This document shows positions 7,597 through 15,934 of a stretch of 64,000 nt of DNA, piece by piece. The position numbers and the translations under genes were made by a program. Under the pieces are notes generated by a model. That model did no database searches. It saw only the letters and a list, made by a program, of their open reading frames with translations, and was not told the DNA's origin. Numbering within the stretch: position 1 is the first letter of the stretch; every line of letters starts with the position of its first letter. This DNA comes from Lacrimispora amygdalina (GTDB taxonomy: Bacteria; Bacillota; Clostridia; Lachnospirales; Lachnospiraceae): positions 1 to 64,000 of the forward strand of contig NZ_OAOF01000002.1 in assembly GCF_900205965.1 (NCBI RefSeq), read 5' to 3'.

Positions 7597-7616
7597 GCTA
7601 TTTTGAGTTTATCCAT
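7563..7616 (-). CDS. Possible 17-residue peptide, extendable by +1 frameshift
   Basis: GGAAAGGTG precedes an ATG at 7616 that encodes MDKLKIAKKEAPAKRLP and then a TAG. A +1 shift at the CCC-TAG junction would continue as RGQNYNDLIAVAIVTLRNSP and end at 7496, giving a basic head and a hydrophobic tail. The whole coding stretch is covered by the plus-strand RNA. The ribosome binding site is good, but the ORF is very short and could be fortuitous. Confidence 0.3.
   Translation of the reverse strand: MDKLKIAKKEAPAKRLP
7568..7596 (+). terminator. Rho-independent terminator of the small RNA
   Basis: GAAGTC (7568-7573) pairs with GGCTTC (7584-7589), with one G-U pair, followed at once by seven T residues. 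Confidence 0.6.
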
Positions 7617-7650
7617 TTAATCACCTTTCCTGTTTTCAAATTTTGAAAAC

Positions 7651-7683
7651 AAAAAAAGGACACTTCTTGTTAAAGAAATGTCC
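7651..7683 (-). terminator. Rho-independent terminator, minus strand
   Basis: On the minus strand GGACA and TTCTT pair with AAGAA and TGTCC around a short loop, followed by seven T residues (7657-7651). It would stop transcription coming from lysS before the element. A second inverted repeat (GTTTTCAA/TTGAAAAC) lies just beyond it. Confidence 0.65.
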
Positions 7684-7773
7684 AAATAATAAAAGCACTT
7701 TTGCTATATTATATTGTGTAAACCAAATACTGATATTTCATACACAGACGTATAGATCTTTATCCCGGCTTAT

Positions 7774-7808
7774 ATCAAATTAACTATTTGATGTAAATTT
7801 GATGTAAA
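7774..7808. repeat. att-like cluster of inverted and direct repeats
   Basis: ATCAAAT (7774-7780) and ATTTGAT (7786-7792) form a five-base-spaced inverted repeat, overlapping two perfect tandem copies of TTTGATGTAAA (7787-7797 and 7798-7808). Such core and arm arrangements are typical of tyrosine-recombinase attachment sites, and this one lies exactly where the element meets the lysS block. No integrase is in the window to support it. Confidence 0.45.
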
Positions 7809-7820
7809 TCTCCTATAATT

Positions 7821-7868
7821 CAAGTAAAAAACCTGCGTAGACCATTGATTTTATTAGGTTTTTACTTG
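7821..7868 (-). terminator. Stem-loop overlapping the lysS stop codon
   Basis: CAAGTAAAAAACCT (7821-7834) pairs with AGGTTTTTACTTG (7856-7868) with one bulged A. The lysS TAA is inside one arm. In the minus direction the distal arm ends in a T-rich run, so it may act as the lysS terminator. Confidence 0.5.
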
Positions 7869-9373
7869 TCAAGGGACTTCATCGTCGGGAACAACAAAAC
7901 ATCCCTAATCGCATAACTATCCGTAAGTAGCATTACAAACCGGTCAATACCAATTCCAATCCCGCCCGTAGGAGGCATACCGATCATCAGCGCATTGACG
8001 AAATCCTCATCCATCGAGTTAGCTTCATCATCCCCCGCTGCCAGAAGTGCTTCCTGAGCCTTAAATCTCTCAATCTGATCCAGCGGATCATTTAACTCGG
8101 AATAAGCATTTGCCATTTCACGCTTTGTAATAAACAGCTCGAAACGCTCTGTATATTCCGGATCACTCGGCTTTTTCTTTGTAAGAGGAGATATCTCAAC
8201 CGGATGGTCAATAATAAACGTAGGCTGAATCAAATGCTCCTCTACAAACTCCTCAAACAGAAGGCTTAAGATATCGCCCTTTTTATGTCTTGCCTCGTAA
8301 GCCACATGATACTGATCTGCAAGCGCTTTCGCTTCTTCATCTGTATGAATGGTAGTAAAATCAATATCCTTATATTTCTTCAGAGCGTCAACCATGGAAA
8401 TACGCTCGAATGGTTTAGACAAATCAATTTCCACTCCATCATAGGTCACAACTGCTGTACCCAGCACCTTCAGTGCAACCTCACGGAATAAATTCTCCAC
8501 CAGATCCATCATACCGTGGTAATCGGTATATGCCTGATAGAGCTCCATCAATGTAAACTCAGGGTTATGTCTGGTATCCACGCCTTCGTTACGGAAAACA
8601 CGTCCGATTTCGTAAACCCTCTCTAAACCGCCTACAATCAGTCTCTTTAAATAAAGCTCCAGAGAGATGCGCAGCTTCACGTCCTCATCAAGGGCGTTAT
8701 AGTGGGTATCAAAAGGTCTTGCTGCTGCTCCGCCTGCATTGGCCACCAGCATAGGAGTTTCAACCTCCATAAAGCCCTGTGCATCCAGATGATTGCGGAT
8801 CTCTTTTATAATCTGGGAACGCTTTACAAACGTATCGCGTACTTCCGGATTCATGATTAAATCAACATATCTCTGTCTGTATCGAAGGTCTGTATTTGTA
8901 AGACCATGGAACTTCTCCGGCAGAATCTGCAGACTCTTTGAAAGCAGCTCCACACTTTCCGCATGGATGGAAACCTCACCAGTCTTTGTGGTAAATGCGG
9001 TTCCCTTGATTCCAACGATATCACCGATATCAAGCTTTTTAAATTCTTTATAGGATTCTTCGCCAATGCTGTCTCTTGCTACATAGGACTGAATATTCCC
9101 CTTTAAATCCTGGACATTACAAAAAGAGGCCTTACCCATAACCCGCTTGGACATCAGACGTCCTGCGATGGAGACTTCCTTTCCTTCCCAGACTTCATAA
9201 TTCTCTTTGATCTCACTGCTGTGTACGGTAACATCGTACTTCGTAACTTTAAACGGATCCTTTCCTGCTTCCTGAAGTTCAGCCAGCTTCTCCCGGCGAA
9301 CCTTCAGTAAATGGTTTAAATCCTCTTCTCCAACCTGATTCTGGTTTTGGTTTTGATTTTGCTGTTCTGCCAC
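7862..9373 (-). CDS. lysS: Lysyl-tRNA synthetase, class II
   Basis: A 503-residue enzyme that charges tRNA-Lys with lysine in the cytoplasm. The N-terminal OB-fold anticodon-binding domain is at about residues 65-165. The class II catalytic core carries motif 2 ([20 protein letters not shown]) and motif 3 ([12 protein letters not shown]) near the C-terminus. Length is normal for bacterial LysRS. The start is a GTG at 9373 with AAAGGAGTGG upstream. The N-terminus has an unusual Gln/Asn alternation ([10 protein letters not shown]) before the conserved part, probably a disordered tail. It follows greA by 41 bases and is the last gene of the dusB-greA-lysS run. Confidence 0.97.
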   Translation of the reverse strand: MAEQQNQNQNQNQVGEEDLNHLLKVRREKLAELQEAGKDPFKVTKYDVTVHSSEIKENYEVWEGKEVSIAGRLMSKRVMGKASFCNVQDLKGNIQSYVARDSIGEESYKEFKKLDIGDIVGIKGTAFTTKTGEVSIHAESVELLSKSLQILPEKFHGLTNTDLRYRQRYVDLIMNPEVRDTFVKRSQIIKEIRNHLDAQGFMEVETPMLVANAGGAAARPFDTHYNALDEDVKLRISLELYLKRLIVGGLERVYEIGRVFRNEGVDTRHNPEFTLMELYQAYTDYHGMMDLVENLFREVALKVLGTAVVTYDGVEIDLSKPFERISMVDALKKYKDIDFTTIHTDEEAKALADQYHVAYEARHKKGDILSLLFEEFVEEHLIQPTFIIDHPVEISPLTKKKPSDPEYTERFELFITKREMANAYSELNDPLDQIERFKAQEALLAAGDDEANSMDEDFVNALMIGMPPTGGIGIGIDRFVMLLTDSYAIRDVLLFPTMKSLDK

Positions 9374-9414
9374 TTATTTCCACTCCTTTGTGAACTATAT
9401 TTAAGGAAGTTATC

Positions 9415-9897
9415 CTAAGACACTCTCTGAATCTCCAATACCTTATACTGGATTACTCCTGACTGGGTCTCTACTTCAACAACGTCTCCGACTTTTTTCC
9501 CAATCAGCGCCTGACCTACCGGAGATTCATTGGAAATCTTATTCTGAAGGCTGTTTGCTTCGGTGGAACCAACGATCTTGAATTCCATCTCTTCGTCTTC
9601 ATCCACATCGTAGACCTTTACTTTACAACCAATATTAATCTTATCTAAGTCTATCTCATCTTCTACGACTACTTCTGCATTCTTAAGCAGCTTTTCCAGC
9701 TCTTCGATCCGCAGCTCGATGTCTCTTTGCTCGTCCTTGGCAGCATCGTATTCCGCATTCTCGGATAAATCGCCCTGTTCTCTTGCTTCCTTGATTTTCT
9801 GGGCAACTTCTTTTCTTTTCACTACTTTTAAGTTCTGAAGCTCATCTTCGTATCTCTTAAGACCTTCATAGGTTAAAATATTCTTCTTGTCTACCAT
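9415..9897 (-). CDS. greA: Transcription elongation factor GreA
   Basis: A 160-residue factor that rescues backtracked RNA polymerase by stimulating cleavage of the transcript 3' end. The N-terminal coiled coil (about residues 8-75) carries the conserved acidic tip in the stretch [18 protein letters not shown]. The C-terminal FKBP-like domain ends with the typical [18 protein letters not shown]. Length is normal. It lies between dusB and lysS, an arrangement common in Clostridia, and is likely co-transcribed with both. Confidence 0.97.
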   Translation of the reverse strand: MVDKKNILTYEGLKRYEDELQNLKVVKRKEVAQKIKEAREQGDLSENAEYDAAKDEQRDIELRIEELEKLLKNAEVVVEDEIDLDKINIGCKVKVYDVDEDEEMEFKIVGSTEANSLQNKISNESPVGQALIGKKVGDVVEVETQSGVIQYKVLEIQRVS

Positions 9898-9996
9898 GGT
9901 TTTTTACTTCCTCCTGGTTTCTTACTCGCTCATTCGCATTCCAGATATTATAGCCTAAACAACTGAAATTGTCAAGATTCGAGTCCCTTTTTCTGA

Positions 9997-10965
9997 TTAT
10001 AATAATCCAATTCTTTCAATCACAAATTTCTTTAATTCTTCCATCGTTTCTACCTTATTGATATCGTTTCTCAATTTGGCTGAATGAGGAAGTCCGGCAG
10101 TATACCAAGCCATATGTTTTCTCATCTCACGCATGGCTACCACCTCGCCTTTATGCTCCGCCTGCATGGTTCCATGACGGAGAATCATCTGGCTGATCTC
10201 TTTTGGAGACGGCGGCTCTGATAATTTCCCAGTCTCCAGATAACGCAGGGTCCTTGAGAATATCCAGGGATTCCCCTTTGCTCCGCGGGCGATCATGATG
10301 CCGTCACAGCCCGTCTGGTCTAAGAGCGCTTTGGCATCTTCCGGCTCAAAGACATCACCATTGCCGATGACCGGAATGGAAACCGCTTTCTTTACCTGCC
10401 TGATGATCTCCCAGTCAGCAGTTCCGGAATAGTACTGCTCCCTGGTTCTGCCGTGGACAGCCACTGCAGCTACGCCGCAGCTTTCCGCCATACGGGCGAA
10501 TTCCACTGCATTGCAGGTTTCTTCTGTAAAACCTTTTCTGAACTTGACGGTGACCGGTTTCTTCACCGCCTTTACCATGGCAGTGAGAATCTTCTCTGCC
10601 AGCTTTATATCCTTCATCAGCGCGGAGCCTTCGCCGTTATTCACAATCTTCGGCACCGGACAGCCCATGTTCACATCAATCAGGGCAAATGGCCGGGATT
10701 CAATGGCTTTCGCCATATCTGCCATAATCTCCGGGTCGGAACCAAAGAGCTGGACGCTCACCGGTCCTTCCTGGTCTGATACGCTTAACAGCTCATTGGT
10801 ATTCTTATTTTTATATAAAATAGCTTTGGCACTGACCATTTCAGTGACAGCCAGCCCGCAGCCCTGCTCCCTGCAAAGAATACGAAATGGCAGGTCTGTA
10901 ACCCCTGCCATCGGCGCCAGTATCAGATTATTGTCAAAAGTTATGTTTCCTATTCTAAGTTTCAA
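9997..10965 (-). CDS. dusB: tRNA-dihydrouridine synthase DusB
   Basis: A 322-residue flavoenzyme that reduces specific uridines in the tRNA D-loop using NADPH. The TIM barrel starts with LAPMAGVTDLPFR. The catalytic cysteine is in NMGCPVPKIV (general acid), and VAVHGRTREQYYSG and NGDVFEPEDA contribute FMN contacts. The gene starts with TTG at 10965, overlapping by four bases the stop of the preceding DUF6145-like gene (TTGA), so the two are translationally coupled. DusB in front of greA-lysS matches Firmicute gene order. Confidence 0.95.
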   Translation of the reverse strand: MKLRIGNITFDNNLILAPMAGVTDLPFRILCREQGCGLAVTEMVSAKAILYKNKNTNELLSVSDQEGPVSVQLFGSDPEIMADMAKAIESRPFALIDVNMGCPVPKIVNNGEGSALMKDIKLAEKILTAMVKAVKKPVTVKFRKGFTEETCNAVEFARMAESCGVAAVAVHGRTREQYYSGTADWEIIRQVKKAVSIPVIGNGDVFEPEDAKALLDQTGCDGIMIARGAKGNPWIFSRTLRYLETGKLSEPPSPKEISQMILRHGTMQAEHKGEVVAMREMRKHMAWYTAGLPHSAKLRNDINKVETMEELKKFVIERIGLL

Positions 10966-11318
10966 CTGTCTTTATCTCCGTCTTCTAATTCTTCTCCCAG
11001 ATAAAAAACACGATAGTACATCTCAAGGGATTCCAAAAGCTCCCGTTTCTCCCGCTGGTACTGCTTAATCTTCAGCACACTTCCAATCTCATCAAAGAGA
11101 TAATCCTCTTCAGGTGCAGTTACTTTAAATTCCAAAGTTCCGTCCTCGTCAAATTCCAGAACCAGAACTCCTCCTACATCTTCAGTGTAGAGGACACACA
11201 TGATCTGAAGTTCCTGCCTGATGCTTTCCGGAAGACTTTTAAATTGTTCATTAAAATAGTATTTCTGTTCATAAGAATTGGCACCGCACAGCACTACCTT
11301 ATCTTCCGTCTGCTCCAT
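10962..11318 (-). CDS. DUF6145-like conserved protein
   Basis: About 118 residues from the ATG at 11318 (MEQTEDKVVLCGANSYEQKY). An upstream start would add 11 unconserved residues. The sequence has the conserved opening VVLCGANSYEQKYYFN, then a beta-rich centre (VGGVLVLEFDEDG) and a helical end rich in Lys, Glu and Tyr. I believe this is the Lachnospiraceae family usually encoded next to dusB. No function is known. The stop overlaps the dusB start. Confidence 0.7.
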   Translation of the reverse strand: MEQTEDKVVLCGANSYEQKYYFNEQFKSLPESIRQELQIMCVLYTEDVGGVLVLEFDEDGTLEFKVTAPEEDYLFDEIGSVLKIKQYQREKRELLESLEMYYRVFYLGEELEDGDKDS

Positions 11319-11417
11319 CTCTGTCACCGTTCTTTCTATTGCACCACGCATTCAAGCATGTTCCGTCCCATTGGGAAGAAGCATGCTTTCTGGTGTCTTT
11401 ATATTTACCGGATTCTA

Positions 11418-11446
11418 ATTGTACCATACAGCAGACAAAATGACAA
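11418..11446 (-). promoter_or_regulatory. Sigma-A promoter of the DUF6145-dusB-greA-lysS operon
   Basis: On the minus strand TTGTCA (11446-11441) and TACAAT (11423-11418) are separated by 17 bases. It lies about 100 bases upstream of the first gene. The leader contains a stem AAGCATG/CATGCTT (11354-11392), possibly also acting as a terminator for the upstream lacI-type gene. Confidence 0.7.
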
Positions 11447-11450
11447 TAGC

Positions 11451-12458
11451 CTAAAAATCGGTTGTACAGCGTTTTACCAGCCTGCATGGAACCTTGCAGT
11501 CCCGGCTGATTTCAGAGTCCTTTTCATGAAGAATCTTCATCATATTGCTGATGGTAATATTACACAGTTCTTCCACCCTGTTATCCACCGAAGACAGCTC
11601 CGGATCACTGCAGATTGACAGGGCTGAATTATTAAAGCCTGTAATGCATAAATCTTCCGGTATTTTTAAAAGTTTGGAATTGGCATATTTAATCGCACCT
11701 ACGGCCAGACCATCATCTGTGGCGATCACGCTGTCAAACCGTAAATCCCTGCGTTCCAGCAGTATATCACGTACGGTGTGAATCCGGTTTTTCACATACA
11801 GCTTTAAGTCCCCAAGCACCGGCAGTCCATGGCTTTTTAATGCCGATTCGTAACCAGCCAGCTTTCTTGTGGCGCTGTAGGAATGAGAATTGCATAAAAA
11901 AAGAATTCTGCTGCGGCCTGATTCAATCATCTGGCTGGTCACATCAAACGTTGCCTGAAAATCATCGCCATATGCACAGTATATATTCTCACCATCTAAA
12001 TAACCATTAATCAGAAACACCGGAACCTGTCTGGCCGCATTCAGTACATACTGCACATGGCTTCTGTCTCCCTCTTCCCCTGCATAGGTAGAACCCACCA
12101 TAATCAGCGCATCAATGCGTTTGGCCAGAAGAAGGCTTACATACTTCTCCTTTATCGTCTGCTCAAAACCGCTGCAGCACAGGATACAGTCATAACCGTG
12201 TTCATGCATGAGACTCTCTAAATGGGCAACTGCAGTTGCCATATATGCATCAGATACATCCGGGCAGAGAATTCCTATGGTCTTCATGGAATCAAGACCT
12301 AAGCCCCTGGCAAATACATTGGGAGTATAACCGTTCTGCTCCATAATTGCCCTGACTCTTTGTTTCGTTTTTTCACTTACGCGCGGACTGTCGTTCACCA
12401 CCCTGGAAACGGTAGCTATGGAAACTCCTGCAAGCTCTGCTATATCATATATGTTCAT
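11451..12458 (-). CDS. LacI-family repressor, probable regulator of the galacturonate genes
   Basis: A 335-residue regulator. The N-terminal helix-turn-helix is MNIYDIAELAGVSIATVSRV, followed by the hinge helix (NVFARGLGLDSMKTIG) and a periplasmic-binding-protein-like sensor domain from about residue 60. It lies divergently next to uxaA. A GTAAGCGCTTAC palindrome just after its own promoter and a related one at the uxaA start site suggest it represses itself and uxaA-uxaB. A third copy of the site precedes the sugar transporter. The inducer is probably a uronate or pathway intermediate such as tagaturonate or altronate; this is inferred from neighbours only. Confidence 0.85.
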   Translation of the reverse strand: MNIYDIAELAGVSIATVSRVVNDSPRVSEKTKQRVRAIMEQNGYTPNVFARGLGLDSMKTIGILCPDVSDAYMATAVAHLESLMHEHGYDCILCCSGFEQTIKEKYVSLLLAKRIDALIMVGSTYAGEEGDRSHVQYVLNAARQVPVFLINGYLDGENIYCAYGDDFQATFDVTSQMIESGRSRILFLCNSHSYSATRKLAGYESALKSHGLPVLGDLKLYVKNRIHTVRDILLERRDLRFDSVIATDDGLAVGAIKYANSKLLKIPEDLCITGFNNSALSICSDPELSSVDNRVEELCNITISNMMKILHEKDSEISRDCKVPCRLVKRCTTDF

Positions 12459-12584
12459 CCTGGTGTCCCTCTTACGTCTTCATTTCCCATCATCTGACTG
12501 CAAAACCAGACCGATGGTTCCCTTTTTATTGTGTCTGCGTTACCTCCGCGTAATCGTAGCTTTCCCATGCCTTTTCTACATCCC

Positions 12585-12600
12585 GCGTAAGCGCTTACAC
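12585..12600. promoter_or_regulatory. Operator dyad downstream of the lacI-type promoter
   Basis: GCGTAAGCGCTTACAC contains the perfect 12-base palindrome GTAAGCGCTTAC. It begins 13 bases past the -10 box on the minus strand. The same 16 bases recur at 22403-22418. It also resembles a CcpA cre site. Confidence 0.7.
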
Positions 12601-12612
12601 TTATCTCGCTTC

Positions 12613-12641
12613 ATTATACATAATATTTTACTATTGCGCAA
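12613..12641 (-). promoter_or_regulatory. Promoter of the lacI-type gene
   Basis: TTGCGC (12641-12636) and a perfect TATAAT (12618-12613) on the minus strand, 17 bases apart. The operator lies just past the start site, as expected for autorepression. Confidence 0.75.
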
Positions 12642-12733
12642 CTATTATTACCAGTGAATCTTGAAAAACGATGCATGCTTTTTCTTTATTGTCCCCATAA
12701 TTAAAAGAAATACCTTTCTTTTATCTTTCCCTA

Positions 12734-12762
12734 TTGACTAAGAGAAAAAAATGGTGTATGTT
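12734..12762 (+). promoter_or_regulatory. Promoter of uxaA-uxaB
   Basis: TTGACT (12734-12739) and TATGTT (12757-12762) with a 17-base spacer, about 65 bases upstream of the uxaA ATG. Confidence 0.75.
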
Positions 12763-12764
12763 TT

Positions 12765-12780
12765 ATGTAAGTACTTACAT
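12765..12780. promoter_or_regulatory. Operator dyad at the uxaA start site
   Basis: ATGTAAGTACTTACAT is a perfect 16-base palindrome covering the expected transcription start of uxaA. It shares the TGTAAG/CTTACA half-sites with the operators at 12585 and 22403 but has TA rather than CG at the centre, which argues against a plain cre site. Confidence 0.75.
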
Positions 12781-12825
12781 TGCAGCAAAATAAAGAAACC
12801 GGTACTAAGAAAGGAAAGGAAGCTT

Positions 12826-14307
12826 ATGCAGGACTTTATCAAAATCAATTCCGAAGATAACGTGGCAGTCGCATTAAAGCCGCTTGCTTCCGGCAGTGCC
12901 TTAGAGGTAGACGGCACAGCGGTTACTCTTCTGGAAGATATCCCACAGGGTCATAAATTTGCCCTGACAGATATACCTGCCGGCTCATCCGTCATCAAAT
13001 ACGGCTGTGCCATCGGCATAGCAAAGGAGAATATTGGGACAGGGGCCTGGATTCACACACACAATTTAAAAACAGGTTTAGGGGATTTACTGACTTACAA
13101 GTATAACAAACAGGAAATCGAAGTTACTCCATCAGAAGAACGGTTTTTCAACGGATACCGCAGACCTGACGGACGTGTGGGCGTGCGCAACGAGATCTGG
13201 ATCATTCCAACCGTTGGCTGCGTGAATAAAATCGCCACTGCCATTGAACGTGCAGCGTTAAAACATGTAAAAGGAAGCATCGATGCGGTTGCTGCTTTCC
13301 CTCACCCTTACGGATGTTCCCAGATGGGGGATGACCAGGAATATACCAGAACCATTCTGGCAGATTTAATCAATCATCCAAACGCAGGCGGCGTACTGGT
13401 GCTTGGACTGGGCTGTGAGAACAGCAATGTCACCGAATTAAAACGCTATATTGGAGACTACGATGAGCGCAGGGTTAAATTCTTAGTGGCTCAGGAATCA
13501 GAAGATGAAATATCCGATTCTCTTGAATTAATCGATCAGCTTGCAGAATATGCAGGATCATTTCACAGAGAGCCGATCAGCTGCAGCGAACTGGTGATCG
13601 GAATGAAATGCGGCGGTTCTGACGGATTATCCGGAATTACAGCCAACCCCACTGTTGGTGAATTTTCAGATATGCTGGTTTCAAAGGGCGGAACTACCAT
13701 CTTAACTGAAGTTCCTGAGATGTTCGGTGCGGAAACACTTCTTATGAACCGGTGCCAGAACGAAGAAACCTTTGAAAAAACGGTTGATTTAATCAATGAC
13801 TTTAAAAATTATTTTACCAGCCACAATCAGACCATTTACGAGAATCCTTCTCCAGGCAATAAAAAAGGCGGCATTTCCACTCTTGAGGACAAGTCCTTAG
13901 GATGCGTCCAGAAATCCGGCAGAATGCCTGTAGTCGATGTATTAAAATACGGAGAACCGGTACGCAATAAAGGACTGAACCTTTTAAGTGCTCCCGGTAA
14001 CGATCTGGTAGCTTCCACAGCCCTTGCTGCATCAGGCGCCCATATCGTCTTATTTACAACAGGGCGGGGAACTCCTTTTGCATGTCCCGTACCCACCATG
14101 AAGATTTCCACCAATTCCGCTCTCAGCCAGAAGAAGAATAACTGGATTGATTTTAACTGCGGAGTTTTAGTGGAAGGAACCGATATGGAGACTCTTAAGA
14201 ATCAGTTCTTTGACTTTGTAATTGAAGTTGCCTCCGGCAAGATGGTGAAATCAGAAGAAGCAGGATTCCACGATATGGCCATCTTCAAGCAGGGCGTGAC
14301 ATTATAA
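12826..14307 (+). CDS. uxaA: Altronate dehydratase
   Basis: A 494-residue enzyme converting D-altronate to 2-keto-3-deoxygluconate in the galacturonate pathway. The N-terminal SAF-like domain (about residues 1-95, ending near GAWIHTHNLKTGL) is joined to the catalytic part starting at about 105 (FNGYRRPDGRVGVRNEIWII), with conserved HPYGCSQMGDD and MKCGGSDGLSGITANP. I start at the ATG at 12826 because GGAAAGGAAG precedes it; the frame is open further upstream but would include the operator. uxaB follows 34 bases later. Regulation by the divergent LacI protein is likely. Confidence 0.93.
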   Translation: MQDFIKINSEDNVAVALKPLASGSALEVDGTAVTLLEDIPQGHKFALTDIPAGSSVIKYGCAIGIAKENIGTGAWIHTHNLKTGLGDLLTYKYNKQEIEVTPSEERFFNGYRRPDGRVGVRNEIWIIPTVGCVNKIATAIERAALKHVKGSIDAVAAFPHPYGCSQMGDDQEYTRTILADLINHPNAGGVLVLGLGCENSNVTELKRYIGDYDERRVKFLVAQESEDEISDSLELIDQLAEYAGSFHREPISCSELVIGMKCGGSDGLSGITANPTVGEFSDMLVSKGGTTILTEVPEMFGAETLLMNRCQNEETFEKTVDLINDFKNYFTSHNQTIYENPSPGNKKGGISTLEDKSLGCVQKSGRMPVVDVLKYGEPVRNKGLNLLSAPGNDLVASTALAASGAHIVLFTTGRGTPFACPVPTMKISTNSALSQKKNNWIDFNCGVLVEGTDMETLKNQFFDFVIEVASGKMVKSEEAGFHDMAIFKQGVTL

Positions 14308-14341
14308 AATATTACCGACAACATATAAGGAGACAAACGGA

Positions 14342-15829
14342 ATGGAAAAGTTAAGCTATCAAACACTGGAAAAGCTGGGTTATGACGGATATTTATTAAA
14401 AGAAGCACCGGAACGTGTTCTGCAGTTCGGCGAAGGGAACTTTTTAAGAGCTTTTGTTGATTATTTTATCGATGTTCTCAACGAAAAGACCGGATTTAAT
14501 TCCAAGGTTGTTTTATGTCAGCCGATCGCTCCTGGTCTGGCAGATATGATTAATGAACAGGAAGGTCTTTATACACTCTTCCTCCGCGGATTTGAAAACG
14601 GACGTAAAGTAAATGACAAGCGCGTCATCTCCTGTGTAAGCAGATGTTTAAATCCATATAAGGATTATGAAACAGTTCTTGCCTGTGCAGAAAACCCGGA
14701 TCTTCGTTATATTGCCTGCAATACCACTGAAGCAGGAATTACCTATGATCCTTCCTGTCAGTTTACAGACGTACCGGCTGACAGCTATCCCGGAAAGCTG
14801 ACACAGTTCTTATACAGACGTTTTGAAAAGTTCGGCAGGGAGGCTTCGAAAGGTTTTGTCATTCTTTCCTGTGAGCTTATTGACAACAACGGAAAAGAGC
14901 TGGAAAAATGCGTATTAAGCTATGCCAGGCAGTGGAACTTAGGGGATGAATTTATTAACTGGATTAAGGCAGAGAATATCTTCTGCTCCACACTGGTTGA
15001 CCGTATCGTAACAGGTTATCCGAGAAATGAAGCTGCTGCCATCTGCGAGGAATTAGGCTATCAGGATAACATCATCGATACCGGTGAAGTGTTCGGCTTC
15101 TGGGTTATTGAAGGTCCGGACAGCTTAAAGAAAGAGCTTCCATTTGAAGAAGCAGGTCTTCCTGTTATTATCTGCGGGGATCACAAACCATACAAACAGA
15201 GAAAAGTGCGTATCTTAAATGGTGCTCATACCTCTTTTGTATTAGGCGCTTATCTGGCCGGCCAGGACATTGTCCGCAACTGTATGGATGACGAAGTAAT
15301 CTGCGGTTTCATGAACAAGACGATTTACGACGAGATCATTCCTACCTTAACTCTTCCGGAGGAAGAATTAAAGAGCTTTGCAGCTTCCGTAACAGAGCGT
15401 TTCAAAAACCCATTTATTGACCATGCGCTGTTAGCTATTTCCTTAAACTCCACCTCCAAGTGGAAAGCCCGTGTTATGCCGTCTTTAAAGGGATACGTAG
15501 AGAAGAATCATGCGCTTCCAAGCTGCATTACCGCTTCCTTTGCATTCTACATTGCATTCTATCACGGAACAACACTGACAGAGGACGGTCTGACCGCTGC
15601 ACGCCCTGCAGGTGATACGTATACAGTGAAAGATGACAAGCAGATTCTCCAGTTCTTCTATGAACACAAAGATGAGGATGCTGCTGCTCTTACCCACTCT
15701 GTCTGCACAAATACAGAGTTCTGGGGTGAAGATTTAAGCGCAATTCCAGGCTTTGAAGAAGCTGTCTCCGGCTATTTGAAAGATATCGAAGAAAAAGGCG
15801 CTTACGCAGTCATGAAGGAATGTTTATAA
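14342..15829 (+). CDS. uxaB: Tagaturonate reductase (altronate oxidoreductase)
   Basis: A 495-residue mannitol dehydrogenase-family enzyme that reduces D-tagaturonate to D-altronate with NADH. The N-terminal Rossmann part includes LQFGEGNFLRAFVDYFID, and the C-terminal helical domain contains KVRILNGAHTSFVLGAYLAG, the family's substrate-binding Lys/Asn/His segment. AAGGAGAC lies just before the start. It is co-transcribed with uxaA and followed by a terminator. The uronate isomerase (uxaC) and 2-keto-3-deoxygluconate kinase/aldolase needed for the full pathway are not in this window. Confidence 0.93.
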   Translation: MEKLSYQTLEKLGYDGYLLKEAPERVLQFGEGNFLRAFVDYFIDVLNEKTGFNSKVVLCQPIAPGLADMINEQEGLYTLFLRGFENGRKVNDKRVISCVSRCLNPYKDYETVLACAENPDLRYIACNTTEAGITYDPSCQFTDVPADSYPGKLTQFLYRRFEKFGREASKGFVILSCELIDNNGKELEKCVLSYARQWNLGDEFINWIKAENIFCSTLVDRIVTGYPRNEAAAICEELGYQDNIIDTGEVFGFWVIEGPDSLKKELPFEEAGLPVIICGDHKPYKQRKVRILNGAHTSFVLGAYLAGQDIVRNCMDDEVICGFMNKTIYDEIIPTLTLPEEELKSFAASVTERFKNPFIDHALLAISLNSTSKWKARVMPSLKGYVEKNHALPSCITASFAFYIAFYHGTTLTEDGLTAARPAGDTYTVKDDKQILQFFYEHKDEDAAALTHSVCTNTEFWGEDLSAIPGFEEAVSGYLKDIEEKGAYAVMKECL

Positions 15830-15868
15830 TCGGATTTTCCTGATTATAAAGACACAGACAAATAAAGG

Positions 15869-15916
15869 AAAGAGCTTTGATATGGTTTTACATAAAAAAC
15901 CAGTCAAAGCTCTTTT
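15869..15916. terminator. Bidirectional terminator between uxaB and the isomerase gene
   Basis: AAAGAGCTTTGA pairs with TCAAAGCTCTTT around an inner GGTTTT/AAAACC stem, with T runs on both outer sides. It separates two convergent transcription units. Confidence 0.85.
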
Positions 15917-15934
15917 TATAACAGGAATTTCTAT

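Larger units (their letters stand above)
1..7868. mobile_element. End of an integrated mobile element (prophage, ICE or plasmid-like)
   Basis: This block contains only minus-strand genes typical of mobile elements: ParA/ParB partition proteins, an AbrB-type regulator, a YopX-family protein, radical SAM proteins of a kind common in gut phages and conjugative elements, and many small proteins of unknown function. It is clearly more AT-rich than the lysS-greA-dusB block beside it. The left end is outside the window. The right end is probably between the last small gene (7412) and the lysS stop codon (7862), where att-like repeats are seen at 7774-7808. No integrase, relaxase, terminase or structural gene is present, so the type of element cannot be decided. 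Confidence 0.6.

Noticed and set aside
10511..11068. A 185-codon plus-strand ORF over dusB
   Set aside because: It is antisense to clearly conserved DusB sequence and has no binding site or recognisable domain.
11350..11450. A T-box or lysine riboswitch ahead of the lysS operon
   Set aside because: The leader is only about 100 bases and has one simple stem; none of the conserved T-box or L-box elements are visible, and lysS is the last gene of the operon.
12585..12600. Treating GTAAGCGCTTAC only as a CcpA cre site
   Set aside because: The related uxaA dyad lacks the central CG needed for cre, and all copies share the TGTAAG half-site, so a pathway-specific repressor is the better reading; dual use remains possible.
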